Translations under genes and position numbers: made by a program
Shown: in pieces, positions 1-8,024 of the stretch
Numbering within the stretch: the first letter of the stretch is position 1
Layout of the letters: every line of letters begins with the position of its first letter
Assembly: GCF_000482245.1 (NCBI RefSeq)
Contig: NZ_AWNH01000014.1
Location: 1-39,077 of the forward strand
Direction of reading: 5' to 3'
Length of the DNA: 39,077 bases
Origin: Leptolyngbya sp. Heron Island J
Lineage (GTDB): Bacteria; Cyanobacteriota; Cyanobacteriia; Phormidesmidales; Phormidesmidaceae
Notes under the pieces: generated by a model
What the model saw: only the letters and a program-made list of their open reading frames with translations
The model's database searches: none
Told to the model about the DNA's origin: nothing

Positions 1-378
1 GAAAACATGGGAGGCTTAGTGACGCCTGCGGCTTCTGGCGCAACAGATCGGATCAAATTAGCCGGAGATTTAATCTATCAAGTGGCTAATCTATCTCATG
101 AAGAGCAACTGCAATTTATGCGCGATTTAGTCGCAGGAACTAACAATGCCATGACTCGAGATTACGGATGCCTGACTAGCAACAACAAACTGGCATTTTG
201 GTATCAGTTAGCCGAGTGGATGCGCTCTGGAGATGTTGTTCCAGTACCGCAGGACTATCAGCTCTCTGCACCGGCAACAGCAGTCCTGAATAAGCTCATA
301 GTACTGGGTTTCAATCAACAGATTGCAGTCCTACGCCTTATTGCTGGCAAGATGGGCATTAACCCATTAACAGCTTAA
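1..378 (+). CDS. Helical carotenoid protein (OCP N-terminal-domain family), 5' end outside window
   Basis: The frame is open from base 1, so the gene starts left of the window and only the last 125 codons are seen. The protein matches the all-helical carotenoid-binding N-domain of the orange carotenoid protein. Visible marks are a Thr-Arg-Asp-Tyr step, the motif LAFWYQLAEWM, then VVPVPQDYQLS and FNQQIAVLR, in the same order as in OCP. It stops after this domain, without the C-terminal NTF2-like domain, so it is a helical carotenoid protein (HCP) rather than full OCP. Members bind keto-carotenoid and quench singlet oxygen or phycobilisome excitation. It acts in the cytosol or at the thylakoid face. 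A small ORF follows 61 bases downstream. Confidence 0.8.
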   Translation, partial: ENMGGLVTPAASGATDRIKLAGDLIYQVANLSHEEQLQFMRDLVAGTNNAMTRDYGCLTSNNKLAFWYQLAEWMRSGDVVPVPQDYQLSAPATAVLNKLIVLGFNQQIAVLRLIAGKMGINPLTA

Positions 379-439
379 AAGTCGGCTTAAGCGCTTATTT
401 TCTAGCAAGCAAGTTAATGCTCACGAGCGACACCAGACC

Positions 440-613
440 ATGCAAATTTATTGGCCTAAATTCCTTTTGAAAATTCTGTTCTGGTTAAGTGCAGAAATAG
501 CATTGACTTGCTTAGGCTTAGACGATTTAGCCGACTATAGCGAATTTCTTCTCCAAGATCGCAATAATTTCTTATCGCCTGCAACACCTATTGAGCTTGT
601 CACTGAAATTTGA
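440..613 (+). CDS. Small protein of a 'LDDLADYSE' family (57 aa), unknown function
   Basis: A 57-codon ORF starting MQIYWPKFLLK. It has a hydrophobic stretch (about residues 8-27, ILFWLSAEIALTCLGL) followed by the acidic motif LDDLADYSE at about residues 28-36. I do not recognise the family. The evidence that it is real is a second, diverged copy at 34378-34541 with the same opening (MQI), a similar hydrophobic stretch and an identical LDDLADYSE. Its end overlaps the alternative TTG start (591) of the MATE fragment. The single hydrophobic segment suggests a membrane-associated small protein, which is inference. Confidence 0.55.
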   Translation: MQIYWPKFLLKILFWLSAEIALTCLGLDDLADYSEFLLQDRNNFLSPATPIELVTEI

Positions 614-647
614 TAAGCCGCAGCCTGCCAAACCCTCCAACTTAGTA

Positions 648-929
648 ATGCAGTCTTCTCTCACAACAGGTCGAGTTTCTCATCAGCTCCTCAAGCTATC
701 ACTTCCCATGGTTTGGGGTGTCTTAGCAATATTGGCGTTTAGTCTGGCTGACACATACTTTATTGCTCAGTTAGGCACGAATGAACTAGCAGCTATCAGT
801 TTTACTTTTCCAGTAGTGTCCATTTTGGCAAGCGTAGCCATGGGCTTAGGCACAGGTGCAGCCTCTGTTATTGCTAGAGAAATCGGTAAAGAGCATCAGG
901 CTAGCTATGATAGTAGAACAACTGAGTAA
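648..929 (+). pseudogene. MATE-family efflux transporter, truncated to its first third
   Basis: From an ATG at 648 (a TTG at 591 is also in frame) the protein reads as the N-terminus of a MATE Na+/H+-coupled drug antiporter. It has LLKLSLPMVWGVLAILAFSLADTYFI, then the QLGTNELAAISFTFPV loop, and a glycine/alanine-rich helix ending near AREIGKE. Family members run about 440-460 residues; this stops at 93. The homology ends at about base 900, just before a repeat at 944-990 and an integrase remnant, so the 3' two thirds were lost in a rearrangement. It is unlikely to be functional. Confidence 0.75.
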
Positions 930-943
930 CGAGCAACTCATCT

Positions 944-990
944 GCTTCTCAACGAATTCCTTACGAAGGATAACGCGAAAAAATAGTATA
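944..990 (+). repeat. Dispersed repeat copy 1, containing a small hairpin
   Basis: About 45 bases that recur, with roughly 80-85% identity, at 25184-25228. The core is a 5-bp stem, TCCTT (958-962) and AAGGA (966-970), around an ACG loop, followed by TAACGCGAA. In the other copy the stem is TCTTT/AAAGA, so the paired positions changed together. This copy lies exactly between the truncated MATE gene and the truncated integrase. Confidence 0.6.
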
Positions 991-991
991 G

Positions 992-2005
992 AAATTGGAC
1001 CAGGACAAAGCGTTTGAAGTGCAGCGGGATATTGAATATGGCGAATTTGACCCACCTATGAAGCGGTATAAACCTGAGCTAGCAATAGCTCAGGTGCCGG
1101 AATCAAAGCCCATTGAGGAGGACGTCCCCCTAGATTTACCTGATTTATGGGCCAAATATATATAGGTGCGTCAGGCGGGTAAATCGCTGTCAACTATCAG
1201 AATGTAGCGCTGGGTAGCCAAACATCTGGAGCGCTGTGAGGTCAAACAGCTGGATGAACCTCAGGCAGTTTCAAACTTGCTGATTGGCCATGTTCCAGCT
1301 GACTCGACCAAACGCATTTTGACCCAGCTATCGACCTGTTGCAAATGGGCGAAGAAATCAGGCATTCTGGACACCAACCGGTTTGAGGGCATGGCGGCGG
1401 ATATCAAGCGCAAAAAGGTGAGCAATGAAGAGTTTGAGATTTTTCCGTTTACCCATCAGGAACGCGATCTCATCCTCAAAGCCTTCAAACAAAACCGCTA
1501 TTACAACAGCTATGCTGCCATGGTAGAATCTCTGTTTTTAACCGGCTGTAGACCCTCTGAAGTTGTCGCTTTGCGATGGAAACATGTTAACGAAACAAGC
1601 ATTTCCTTCGAGCGATCGCGAGTCTATTCAGGCCATGGCTACACCCTCAAAGATGGCTTAAAAACCCAGCGGGCTCGAAAGTTTCCCATTAATGCTCAGT
1701 TAGCCAAATTGTTGGCAGAAATCAAGCCTGAGCATATGCAACGGGAATAGCTTCTTTTTCCCAGCCCCCGAGGCAATTACATCACCTGGAATAACTTCAC
1801 CAATCGTGCCTGGCAAACAGTCATGGCATCACTGAATGATATTGAGTATCGCAATCCATATCAAACTCGGCATAGCTTTTGCAATCTATGTAGAGAAGCG
1901 GGTATCTCCAGTATCCAAATTGCCAATTGGGTTAGCAACTCAGCAACAATGATTGATCGAGTGTATGCCAAAGCCATCGAAAAGATAGAGGTTCCTGAAC
2001 TTTAA
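992..2005 (+). pseudogene. Tyrosine-type site-specific integrase, broken by three amber codons
   Basis: One continuous frame encodes a phage or island integrase interrupted by TAG at 1163-1165, 1205-1207 and 1748-1750. The visible part starts inside the arm-binding region (residues like AFEVQRDIEYGEFDP), continues through a SAM-like core-binding domain (LSTCCKWAKKSGIL), and reaches the catalytic domain. There, TGCRPSEVVALRW supplies the first Arg, YQTRHSF the Arg/His box and MIDRVYAK the nucleophilic Tyr. No start codon is visible: an in-frame TAG lies at 989-991, where homology begins, so the N-terminus is lost. There are no frameshifts, so decay looks recent. It is the probable recombinase of an element once inserted nearby. 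Confidence 0.8.
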
Positions 2006-2020
2006 GGTTCTTGCTGTTCA

Positions 2021-2121
2021 GGTAAACCCGATACGAAATCCTGGTTACTTGCCCCCTATATCCAAGGGCAGCCACAAGAGATTGTCTCTACACGATTGTC
2101 CATTTTTCAATCGGGTTTACC
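2021..2121. repeat. About 100-bp inverted-repeat unit (possible MITE remnant)
   Basis: Perfect 12-base arms GGTAAACCCGAT (2021-2032) and ATCGGGTTTACC (2110-2121) face each other across 77 bases just after the integrase stop. No ORF lies inside. Either a small non-autonomous element or the terminal structure of the integrase element. Confidence 0.4.
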
Positions 2122-2403
2122 GATCTCACCACAGAACCCATAATTTAGCGCCACCAGCGAGTGCGCCAACACTATGCTGGTGACATACACCCTCCAAGCT
2201 GATTAAGGCAGCCTGGGAACGCAGGTTTAATGTACCTGATGCCCTCCGGATTGCACCTATGCAGGGGGTGGCTAATTGATTGATCTGATTTCCTCCTCGT
2301 TGTTTATTTGGAGCTCAGAGTCCATGTTTATCGATAATAGTCAGGGCACAGGTGTGCCCACAGATCTGCCTACCAGTGGAGCACTATCGGAATATCAGTA
2401 TGA
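2122..2403. other. Intergenic debris without a supportable gene
   Basis: Between the inverted-repeat unit and the terminator I see no intact gene. A short plus-strand stretch around 2200-2275 reads KAAWERRFNVPDALRIAPMQGVAN then stops, which looks like the C-terminal end of some lost protein I cannot name. An 82-codon ORF beginning at 2276 has no ribosome binding site, runs through the terminator hairpin and is low-complexity at its end, so I do not call it. Confidence 0.4.
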
Positions 2404-2445
2404 AGATGTCAGGCTAATGCTGCTGGGCAGCCTGACATCTTTTTC
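2404..2445 (+). terminator. Rho-independent terminator
   Basis: Perfect 12-bp stem, AGATGTCAGGCT (2404-2415) with AGCCTGACATCT (2429-2440), a 13-base loop and a run of T directly after. It reads on the plus strand and would end any transcript coming from the integrase region before the Uma2 gene. Confidence 0.8.
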
Positions 2446-2540
2446 CCCTGCTTCCCTACCCCTCTGCTCCTCCACTCCCCCACCTCTGCGCCCTATCTTC
2501 TACAATCAAACTAGTAACGGCTAACCTTAACCCTCCAGCC

Positions 2541-3125
2541 ATGACAGCCTTCACCATCACCCTTGACCCCATTGGCACGTTAACCGACGAAGCGTTTTAC
2601 CAGCTTTGTCGTGCCAATCCTGACGTTAAATTTGAACGTTCATCCCAGGGAGAGCTGATTATTATGTCACCCACAGGCAGCGAAAGTGGTCGTCGTAATG
2701 CCGATATCACCATTGATCTTGGCATCTGGAATCGGCAAACACAATTAGGGTATACCTTCGATTCATCCACTTGTTTCAAGCTACCCAATGGTGCAGAGCG
2801 TTCCCCTGAGGCTGCCTGGGTTGAACGTAGCCGTTGGCAAGCCCTGAGCATCACAGAGCGGCAAAATTTTCCACCCATTGCCCCTGACTTTGTTATCGAG
2901 TTATAGTCTGCTTCCGATAGTCTGACAACACTTCAGACCAAAATGCTGGAATACCAGGCAAATGGAGCGCGTTTGGGATGGTTGCTTAATCCCCAGGATC
3001 AGACCATAGAGATTTATCAACCAGGCCAGCCTGTGGAATTTTTGAAATCTCCCCAACAGATTGAAGGTGGCAATATTTTGCCTGGTTTTGTACTCAACTT
3101 GAAGGATATTCTTACGCGCTACTAA
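2541..3125 (+). pseudogene. Uma2/DUF820 endonuclease-like protein with an in-frame amber codon
   Basis: One frame from ATG 2541 to the stop at 3125 encodes a typical cyanobacterial Uma2 family protein of 194 codons, with a single TAG at 2904-2906. The first part has the usual LTDEAFYQLC, LIIMSPTGSESGRRN and SPEAAWVERSRW; the second has SLTTLQTKMLEYQANGARLGWLLNP. Uma2 proteins have a PD-(D/E)XK nuclease fold. The stop falls right inside the active-site strand, where family members have PDFVIEL-R-S-x-SDS. The upstream fragment alone would lack half the fold, so the gene is probably dead, although everything downstream of the stop is still well conserved. Confidence 0.8.
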
Positions 3126-3169
3126 CCGTCCATTTAGAAGTAAAGTCTTATCGAATAAAATCAAGCCAC

Positions 3170-3201
3170 GCATCCACAGCCTTATTCAAGGCTGTGGATG
3201 C
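3170..3201. repeat. Perfect 14-bp stem-loop, no T-tract
   Basis: GCATCCACAGCCTT (3170-3183), a four-base loop, then the exact reverse complement (3188-3201). It lies 45 bases after the Uma2 stop. No T run follows on either strand, so it is a weak terminator candidate at best; a REP-type or RNA-processing hairpin fits as well. Confidence 0.55.
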
Positions 3202-3278
3202 CGTCCCTGTTTCCTGGACCGTAGACCTCACATACTGACTTAGGAATGAGGATTCAAGTAGGTCCTATCTTTTGTCGT

Positions 3279-3302
3279 ACAGGCGTTCCATGGAACGTCT
3301 CT
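3279..3302. repeat. CATG-centred palindrome, copy 1
   Basis: The core is AGGCGTTCCATGGAACGTCT, centred on CCATGG, with one mismatched pair (C/T). It is one of four copies in the window (others at 6859, 12221 and 21409). It lies about 200 bases upstream of the binding-protein gene at 3498. Confidence 0.7.
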
Positions 3303-3423
3303 GCAGACAACATTTTTGGACTCATAAAATCCTGATCCCTTATTAGAGCAAGCGGCACCTTCCAATAAAAGAAATCTATGGATCTAATCAAAACCCTTAT
3401 TGAGCTAACACCTCGATCAAAGA

Positions 3424-3447
3424 TATCTGTAAATAGAGATACAGATA
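3424..3447. promoter_or_regulatory. Candidate operator upstream of the first binding-protein gene
   Basis: Dyad TATCTGTA (3424-3431), eight bases, TACAGATA (3440-3447), perfect in both arms and ending 50 bases before the ATG at 3498. LysR-type regulators bind interrupted dyads of this size near promoters, so the fused LysR regulator encoded at 8025-10055 is the obvious candidate ligand. That assignment is inference. Confidence 0.4.
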
Positions 3448-3497
3448 CTTTATGGTTATCATCGATTAAATGAAGCAAATTGATAGGAGTCCCCACC

Positions 3498-5069
3498 ATG
3501 AAGTCTCATTATCTTTGGTTCAGAAGACTTTCTCTCTCTTGTGCCTTGACGTTTTCTTCAGTTTTGATTGCATCCTGTTCTGGCCCCAGCGAAAATGCTG
3601 AGGGTTCAGCCAATACAGCCAGTACAGGCAATGGAGAAGTGATCCGTATTTCTATTGGTACCCAAGACCAGGTAATTAACACGGCTGTCGGTGGTGCCAC
3701 CGTACGAGAATTAGGGTTATTAGAAAAACATCTGCCAACAACAGGTAAGTACGAAAATGTAGAATACGATATTCAATGGTCTAGCTACACCTCAGGACCA
3801 CCTATTACCAACAAAATGCTTGCTGACCAGATTGATATTGGTTTAATGGGAGATTTTCCAGCCGTTATTAATCTGATTAAATTCCAAGAGGAGGTTGAGG
3901 GAGTTACCTCCACATTTATTGGCACCCTGGCTTATAGCCCTAATGGAGCAGGCAATGCGGTCGTTGTTCCCAAGGACAGTGATGTCACCTCTTTAGCGGA
4001 TCTAAAAGGAGGCTCTGTATCCGTTCCTTTTGGCTCCGCAGCTCACGGCATGGTGCTCAAAGCCTTGAGCGACGCTGGCATTGACCCAGAGTCAGATGTC
4101 AAACTGATTAGCCAAGCACCGGAAGTCGGTGGTACCAGCCTACGTACGGGTCAAATTGATGCCCACGCTGACTTTGTGCCCTTTGGAGAACTATTCCCCT
4201 TCCGAGGATTTGCCAAGAAGATTTTTGATGGAGCCCAAACAGGCGTTCCCACCCTACACGGCATTGTTGTTCGTTCAGATTTTGCCGAAGAGCACCCCGA
4301 AATCGTTCAGGCCTATCTTCAGGCAATGCTGGAAGCTAACAAAACGTTTCAAGAGAAGCCTGAAGAGATCTCTGCCCAAATTGAAGAATGGTCAGGTATC
4401 GAGAAAGAAGTCGTTTATATGTTCCTGGGGCCGTCTGGGCTACAGCCTATAAACCCAAGTATTGGTGAAGTGCAGTTAGAAGCGCTCAAAAACAGTATTG
4501 CCACGTTGATTAGTCTGGGCAAAATTGAATCCCCGGTCAACCCAGACGATGTTACCCAGTGGGTCGATGAAAGCTTCTTAAAAACAGCCATGGACAACAT
4601 GGGCTTGAACTATGACGAAGTGATTGAAGTGGGCGAAAGCTATGTCATCACCGGAAATGACGCCCTCACCAACGAGCCGATTGAAGAGCCAAAAATGGCA
4701 GCCCAGCTGTGGATTCAAGAAGAGCCTACAGTGACTAATTTTGCCACCATTCCCAACATGATCAAAAAGCTCAACGAGCTACAGACTGATGGCAAAGCTT
4801 CTGATGTGATCTTTGTTCACGATCGCAACAAAGGTTGGAAGCTGTTTGCGGAGAATTCTCACTATGTCAAAAATGGAGATGAAGTATCGGCCTTTTTGCT
4901 AGAAGCCGATGCCCAGGCGTTTGCTTCTGAGTCCGGTGGCCAGGTAACCACCTTTAAGAGTCTGTTACAGACCTATGCCAACGGACCTCAGCCAGCTCGC
5001 ATTAGCCGTTTAACTATGGAGGATTTGAAGCAGGCACTGTTGGAGGCTGTACCAGCGTTGGCGGGTTAG
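3498..5069 (+). CDS. SsuA-type ABC substrate-binding lipoprotein with C-terminal NosL-like domain
   Basis: The ATG at 3498 follows TAGGAGT at a good distance; the upstream in-frame start at 3480 has no such site. The 523-residue protein opens with a lipoprotein signal peptide ending LIASC (Cys27), so it is exported and membrane-anchored. Residues about 45-365 are an aliphatic-sulfonate/nitrate/taurine-type binding domain (ISIGTQDQVINTA, DIGLMGDFPAV, TLHGIVVRSDFAEEHPE). Family members stop there. Residues about 405-500 instead form a NosL-like domain (DVIFVHDRNKGWKLFAENSHYV, then GGQVTTF) without the Cys/Met copper motif of true NosL. It heads an operon with a permease and an ATPase. Its binding domain is closely matched by the C-terminal half of the nearby LysR regulator. 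The substrate is unknown; a sulfonate is most likely. Confidence 0.85.
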   Translation: MKSHYLWFRRLSLSCALTFSSVLIASCSGPSENAEGSANTASTGNGEVIRISIGTQDQVINTAVGGATVRELGLLEKHLPTTGKYENVEYDIQWSSYTSGPPITNKMLADQIDIGLMGDFPAVINLIKFQEEVEGVTSTFIGTLAYSPNGAGNAVVVPKDSDVTSLADLKGGSVSVPFGSAAHGMVLKALSDAGIDPESDVKLISQAPEVGGTSLRTGQIDAHADFVPFGELFPFRGFAKKIFDGAQTGVPTLHGIVVRSDFAEEHPEIVQAYLQAMLEANKTFQEKPEEISAQIEEWSGIEKEVVYMFLGPSGLQPINPSIGEVQLEALKNSIATLISLGKIESPVNPDDVTQWVDESFLKTAMDNMGLNYDEVIEVGESYVITGNDALTNEPIEEPKMAAQLWIQEEPTVTNFATIPNMIKKLNELQTDGKASDVIFVHDRNKGWKLFAENSHYVKNGDEVSAFLLEADAQAFASESGGQVTTFKSLLQTYANGPQPARISRLTMEDLKQALLEAVPALAG

Positions 5070-5112
5070 GAATACGTAAGCGTCTCAAACATTCCGTTAA
5101 TAATTCTCTCCT

Positions 5113-5973
5113 ATGGCTAGCACCCTGCCTCAATCTCACGTTCGGACTCGCAGCTCTAGTCCGATGTCAAGCTTATATCAAACCCTACAGGTCATCTTGT
5201 CAGGCCGCTCCATCAGGCGGTTGATCGCCCTAATCCTCTTTTTTGGCATCTGGCAAATCCTATGTATGATTGGCTTTAAGTTCTTTATTAACTTTCAGCT
5301 GATCCCCTCTCCATGGGAGGTGGCAAAAGCCACTGTTGATTTCTTTACCAGTGACCCCTGGGTGCATATCCGCTCTAGCGTGGTACGGGTATTGGTAGGG
5401 TTTGCTGTAGCATCTGTTTTGGCGATTGTCTTAGGGATTATCATTGGCTGGTTTCAAATTGCTGAAGATCTTTTAATGCCAGCATTAGAACTGCTTAGAC
5501 CCATACCAGCTGTCGCCTGGATTCCGCTCGCCATCTTAATGTTTCCCAACGCCGAGACGGGAATGATTTATATCACCTTTATTGGCGCATTCTTCCCGGT
5601 TTTAATCAGCACGATTCGTGCGGTTGAGAATATTCTGCACGACATTGTCTTAATTCGGGTAGGTCAATGTCTGGGGGCCAATCAATGGCATGTTTTCAAA
5701 GATATTGTCATTCCAGGAGCCTTGCCTGGTATTGCCAGTGGATTGACCATTGGCATGGGCAATGCCTGGTTTTGCTTAGTGACTGCTGAGATTTTGGCTG
5801 GCCGGTACGGTGTGGGCTACATTACCTGGGAGTCCTATGTTACATCCAACTATCCTCCCATTGTCATGGGCATGTTGCTGATTGGATTGATGGGGGCCCT
5901 GAGTTCGTGGGCGGTTGGGCGCAGCACAGCGGCCTTGATGCCCTGGCGTGTGATCAAAAAACAGGATGCTTAA
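5113..5973 (+). CDS. ABC transporter permease, SsuC/TauC family
   Basis: A 286-residue BPD-type inner-membrane permease. The cytoplasmic N-terminus is followed by about six membrane helices (the first about residues 36-58). The ATPase-docking EAA loop lies at about residues 178-200 (RVGQCLGANQWHVFKDIVIPGALPGIASGL), with the usual alanine/glycine spacing. It sits 43 bases after the binding-protein gene and its end abuts the ATPase gene, so the three form one transport operon. Length and layout are normal for sulfonate, nitrate or taurine importers; the sequence alone does not fix the substrate. Confidence 0.88.
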   Translation: MASTLPQSHVRTRSSSPMSSLYQTLQVILSGRSIRRLIALILFFGIWQILCMIGFKFFINFQLIPSPWEVAKATVDFFTSDPWVHIRSSVVRVLVGFAVASVLAIVLGIIIGWFQIAEDLLMPALELLRPIPAVAWIPLAILMFPNAETGMIYITFIGAFFPVLISTIRAVENILHDIVLIRVGQCLGANQWHVFKDIVIPGALPGIASGLTIGMGNAWFCLVTAEILAGRYGVGYITWESYVTSNYPPIVMGMLLIGLMGALSSWAVGRSTAALMPWRVIKKQDA

Positions 5974-5992
5974 ATCATTAGGAGTGCCCACC

Positions 5993-6820
5993 ATGATAAA
6001 AGAGGCTGTGACAGCATCAGCGGCAACAACATCTAAAGCCAAAGGCTCGGTCAACGTGGAAGGAATTTCGATGATCTTTAATCGAAAGGGCCACTCCACC
6101 CAGGTTTTAGATTCGGTCAATTTACACATAAAGCCGGGGGAACTGGTTTGTCTTTTAGGCCCCTCAGGATGTGGTAAATCCACGCTGCTGAATATTATTG
6201 CCGGTTTTATCAAACCCACGGCTGGCTATGTCATGGTCGACCAAAAACAAGTTAGAAAACCAGGGGCCGATCGAGGGTTTGTCTTTCAGCAGTATTCGTT
6301 ACTCCCCTGGAAAACAACCTATCAAAATGTTGAGTTTGGTCTAAAGATTAAGGGTATCCCCAAAGCAGAACGAGAGGATATGGTGGGAGAATATCTAAAT
6401 CTAGTGGGGCTGGGCAAATATCGCAATGCCTACCCCAGACAGCTTTCGGGCGGAATGCAGCAGCGAGCCAGCATTGTTAGGGCCTTGGTTAATTCACCCT
6501 CAGTATTGTTGATGGATGAGCCCTTTGCAGCCTTAGATGCTCAAACTCGTCACATGATGCAGGAGTTATTGCTCAATATCTGGGAGACATTAAAAACTAC
6601 GGTCATTTTTGTTACCCACGATATCGAAGAAGCGGTCTTTTTGGGCGATCGCATTTTTGTAATGGGTGTACAACCAGGTCGCATCAAAGCAGAGTTAGAT
6701 ATTCCCCTAGCTAGACCTCGCCATGTTGATGACATGCTAACGCCAGAGTTTAGCCAGCTTAATCGTCAGGTCTTTGAATTAATTCGAGAAGAAACACTAA
6801 AGAGTATGGAGACTCACTAG
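5993..6820 (+). CDS. ABC transporter ATPase, SsuB/TauB family
   Basis: An in-frame ATG at 5966 overlaps the permease. The start is placed at 5993 because TAGGAGTGCCCACC precedes it, nearly the same leader as in front of the binding-protein gene (TAGGAGTCCCCACC). The 275-residue protein has Walker A GPSGCGKST, Q-loop FVFQQYSLLPW, signature LSGGMQQR, Walker B LLMDEP and switch THDIEEA, all intact. It energises the permease encoded immediately upstream from the cytoplasmic face. Transcription may run on into the YeiH gene, but a palindromic repeat lies between. Confidence 0.9.
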   Translation: MIKEAVTASAATTSKAKGSVNVEGISMIFNRKGHSTQVLDSVNLHIKPGELVCLLGPSGCGKSTLLNIIAGFIKPTAGYVMVDQKQVRKPGADRGFVFQQYSLLPWKTTYQNVEFGLKIKGIPKAEREDMVGEYLNLVGLGKYRNAYPRQLSGGMQQRASIVRALVNSPSVLLMDEPFAALDAQTRHMMQELLLNIWETLKTTVIFVTHDIEEAVFLGDRIFVMGVQPGRIKAELDIPLARPRHVDDMLTPEFSQLNRQVFELIREETLKSMETH

Positions 6821-6858
6821 GAAATAAAATCAACTAGATTCATACTAATTGAATGTAC

Positions 6859-6878
6859 AGACGTTCCATGGAACGTCT
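6859..6878. repeat. CATG-centred palindrome, copy 2
   Basis: Perfect 20-base palindrome AGACGTTCCATGGAACGTCT between the ATPase gene and the YeiH gene. It overlaps the longest possible reading frame of yeiH (TTG 6849), which argues that the true start of that gene is further down. Confidence 0.75.
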
Positions 6879-6911
6879 CTCCAACATCTGGGTATTTTAT
6901 CCATACAACAC

Positions 6912-7922
6912 ATGCTTAACCTTACCGGCCCGACGACGCTGGTTGGACTAGCTTTGGCAACTGGAATAGCCTTACTTGCAACAGGCTTACAACAGCTACC
7001 AGGATTAGGATTATTTAGTCCCTTAATTTTAGCTGTCCTCTTGGGTATTTTGGTCAAAAATACAGCTGGAGTTCCCAAAGTCTGCCAGCCAGGCATCACC
7101 TTTTCGCTCAAACGCGTTTTACGGTTAGCGATTATTTTAATGGGACTACAGCTAAGCTTACTCCAGCTGATCCAGGTTGGTCCCGTCGGGCTAATGATTG
7201 TTGCCGCTACTGTCAGTTCTACCTTTGTATTTACCTGTTGGTTAGGGCGTCAGCTTGGCGTTAGCCGTAAGCTAGCCCATCTAATTGCAGCAGGTACTTC
7301 AATCTGCGGCGCATCGGCTGTAGTTGCTACAAATACTCTCGTAGAGGGAAAAGACGAAGATGTAGCCTATGCCATTACGATCGTGACAGTGTTTGGCACA
7401 ATTTCAATGTTACTTTACCCTGTGCTCTCAACTATGCTCCAGCTCACACCATCCGCTTTTGGTGTATGGTCTGGAACGTCTATTCATGAGGTGGCTCAGG
7501 TAGTAGCAGCAGCCTTTCAACAAGGAGATGTTAGTGGGGAACTAGCCACAGTAGCTAAGCTAGCTCGAATGCTATTTCTAGTTCCGATTATGCTGACGCT
7601 GAGATCTATCTCAATGGGATCAGACCTCGGTCATCGTCTGCGTTCTGCCTCGTTTAAACCCAGACAGTTACCTGTCCCCTGGTTTATTTTAGGCTTTGTG
7701 GTACTCATTGGAATCAATAGTCTAGATCTGTTCCCTTCAGCCTTAAAAGATAGTTTAATTCAAGGCAATAAATTTCTTTTGGCTATTTCATTAGCTGCCA
7801 TGGGGTTAGAAACAGACCTCCTGAAGATGAAACAAACTGGTCTCAAACCAATTTATCTAGGGGGAGCCGCATGGTTCTTTATTTCACTACTCAGTTTGGG
7901 GTTAATCAAGGTCTTTTATTGA
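6912..7922 (+). CDS. yeiH: YeiH/UPF0324 family putative sulfate exporter
   Basis: The frame is open from a TTG at 6849, but its first 20 codons run through a palindromic repeat, so the ATG at 6912 is preferred (336 residues). The protein is a multi-helix membrane protein of the YeiH (Cons_hypoth698) family. It begins with LVGLALATGIALLATGL and carries the family's LILAVLLGILVKNT and AAGTSICGASAVVATNTLV segments and WSGTSIHEVAQVVAA. Family members are annotated as sulfate exporters and turn up in sulfonate loci, where released sulfite or sulfate must leave the cell. Being the fourth gene of a sulfonate-type ABC operon fits that role. Direct evidence for the transported ion is lacking. Confidence 0.82.
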   Translation: MLNLTGPTTLVGLALATGIALLATGLQQLPGLGLFSPLILAVLLGILVKNTAGVPKVCQPGITFSLKRVLRLAIILMGLQLSLLQLIQVGPVGLMIVAATVSSTFVFTCWLGRQLGVSRKLAHLIAAGTSICGASAVVATNTLVEGKDEDVAYAITIVTVFGTISMLLYPVLSTMLQLTPSAFGVWSGTSIHEVAQVVAAAFQQGDVSGELATVAKLARMLFLVPIMLTLRSISMGSDLGHRLRSASFKPRQLPVPWFILGFVVLIGINSLDLFPSALKDSLIQGNKFLLAISLAAMGLETDLLKMKQTGLKPIYLGGAAWFFISLLSLGLIKVFY

Positions 7923-8024
7923 TATCTTGGCGTTGCTGATCCTCGATATGACTTTATCTGAAAGAGATTGGCACAGAGCATATCCAACAGTTCGGTTCAT
8001 CCTTTAAATCAGCAACAGCATCTC

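Noticed and set aside
2276-2524. 82-codon plus-strand ORF
   Set aside because: No ribosome binding site; it runs through a terminator hairpin and ends in low-complexity sequence.
1163-2906. Amber stop recoding in the host
   Set aside because: Genes in the window such as those ending at 5069, 6820 and 12217 end on TAG with no conserved extension, so TAG is an ordinary stop here.
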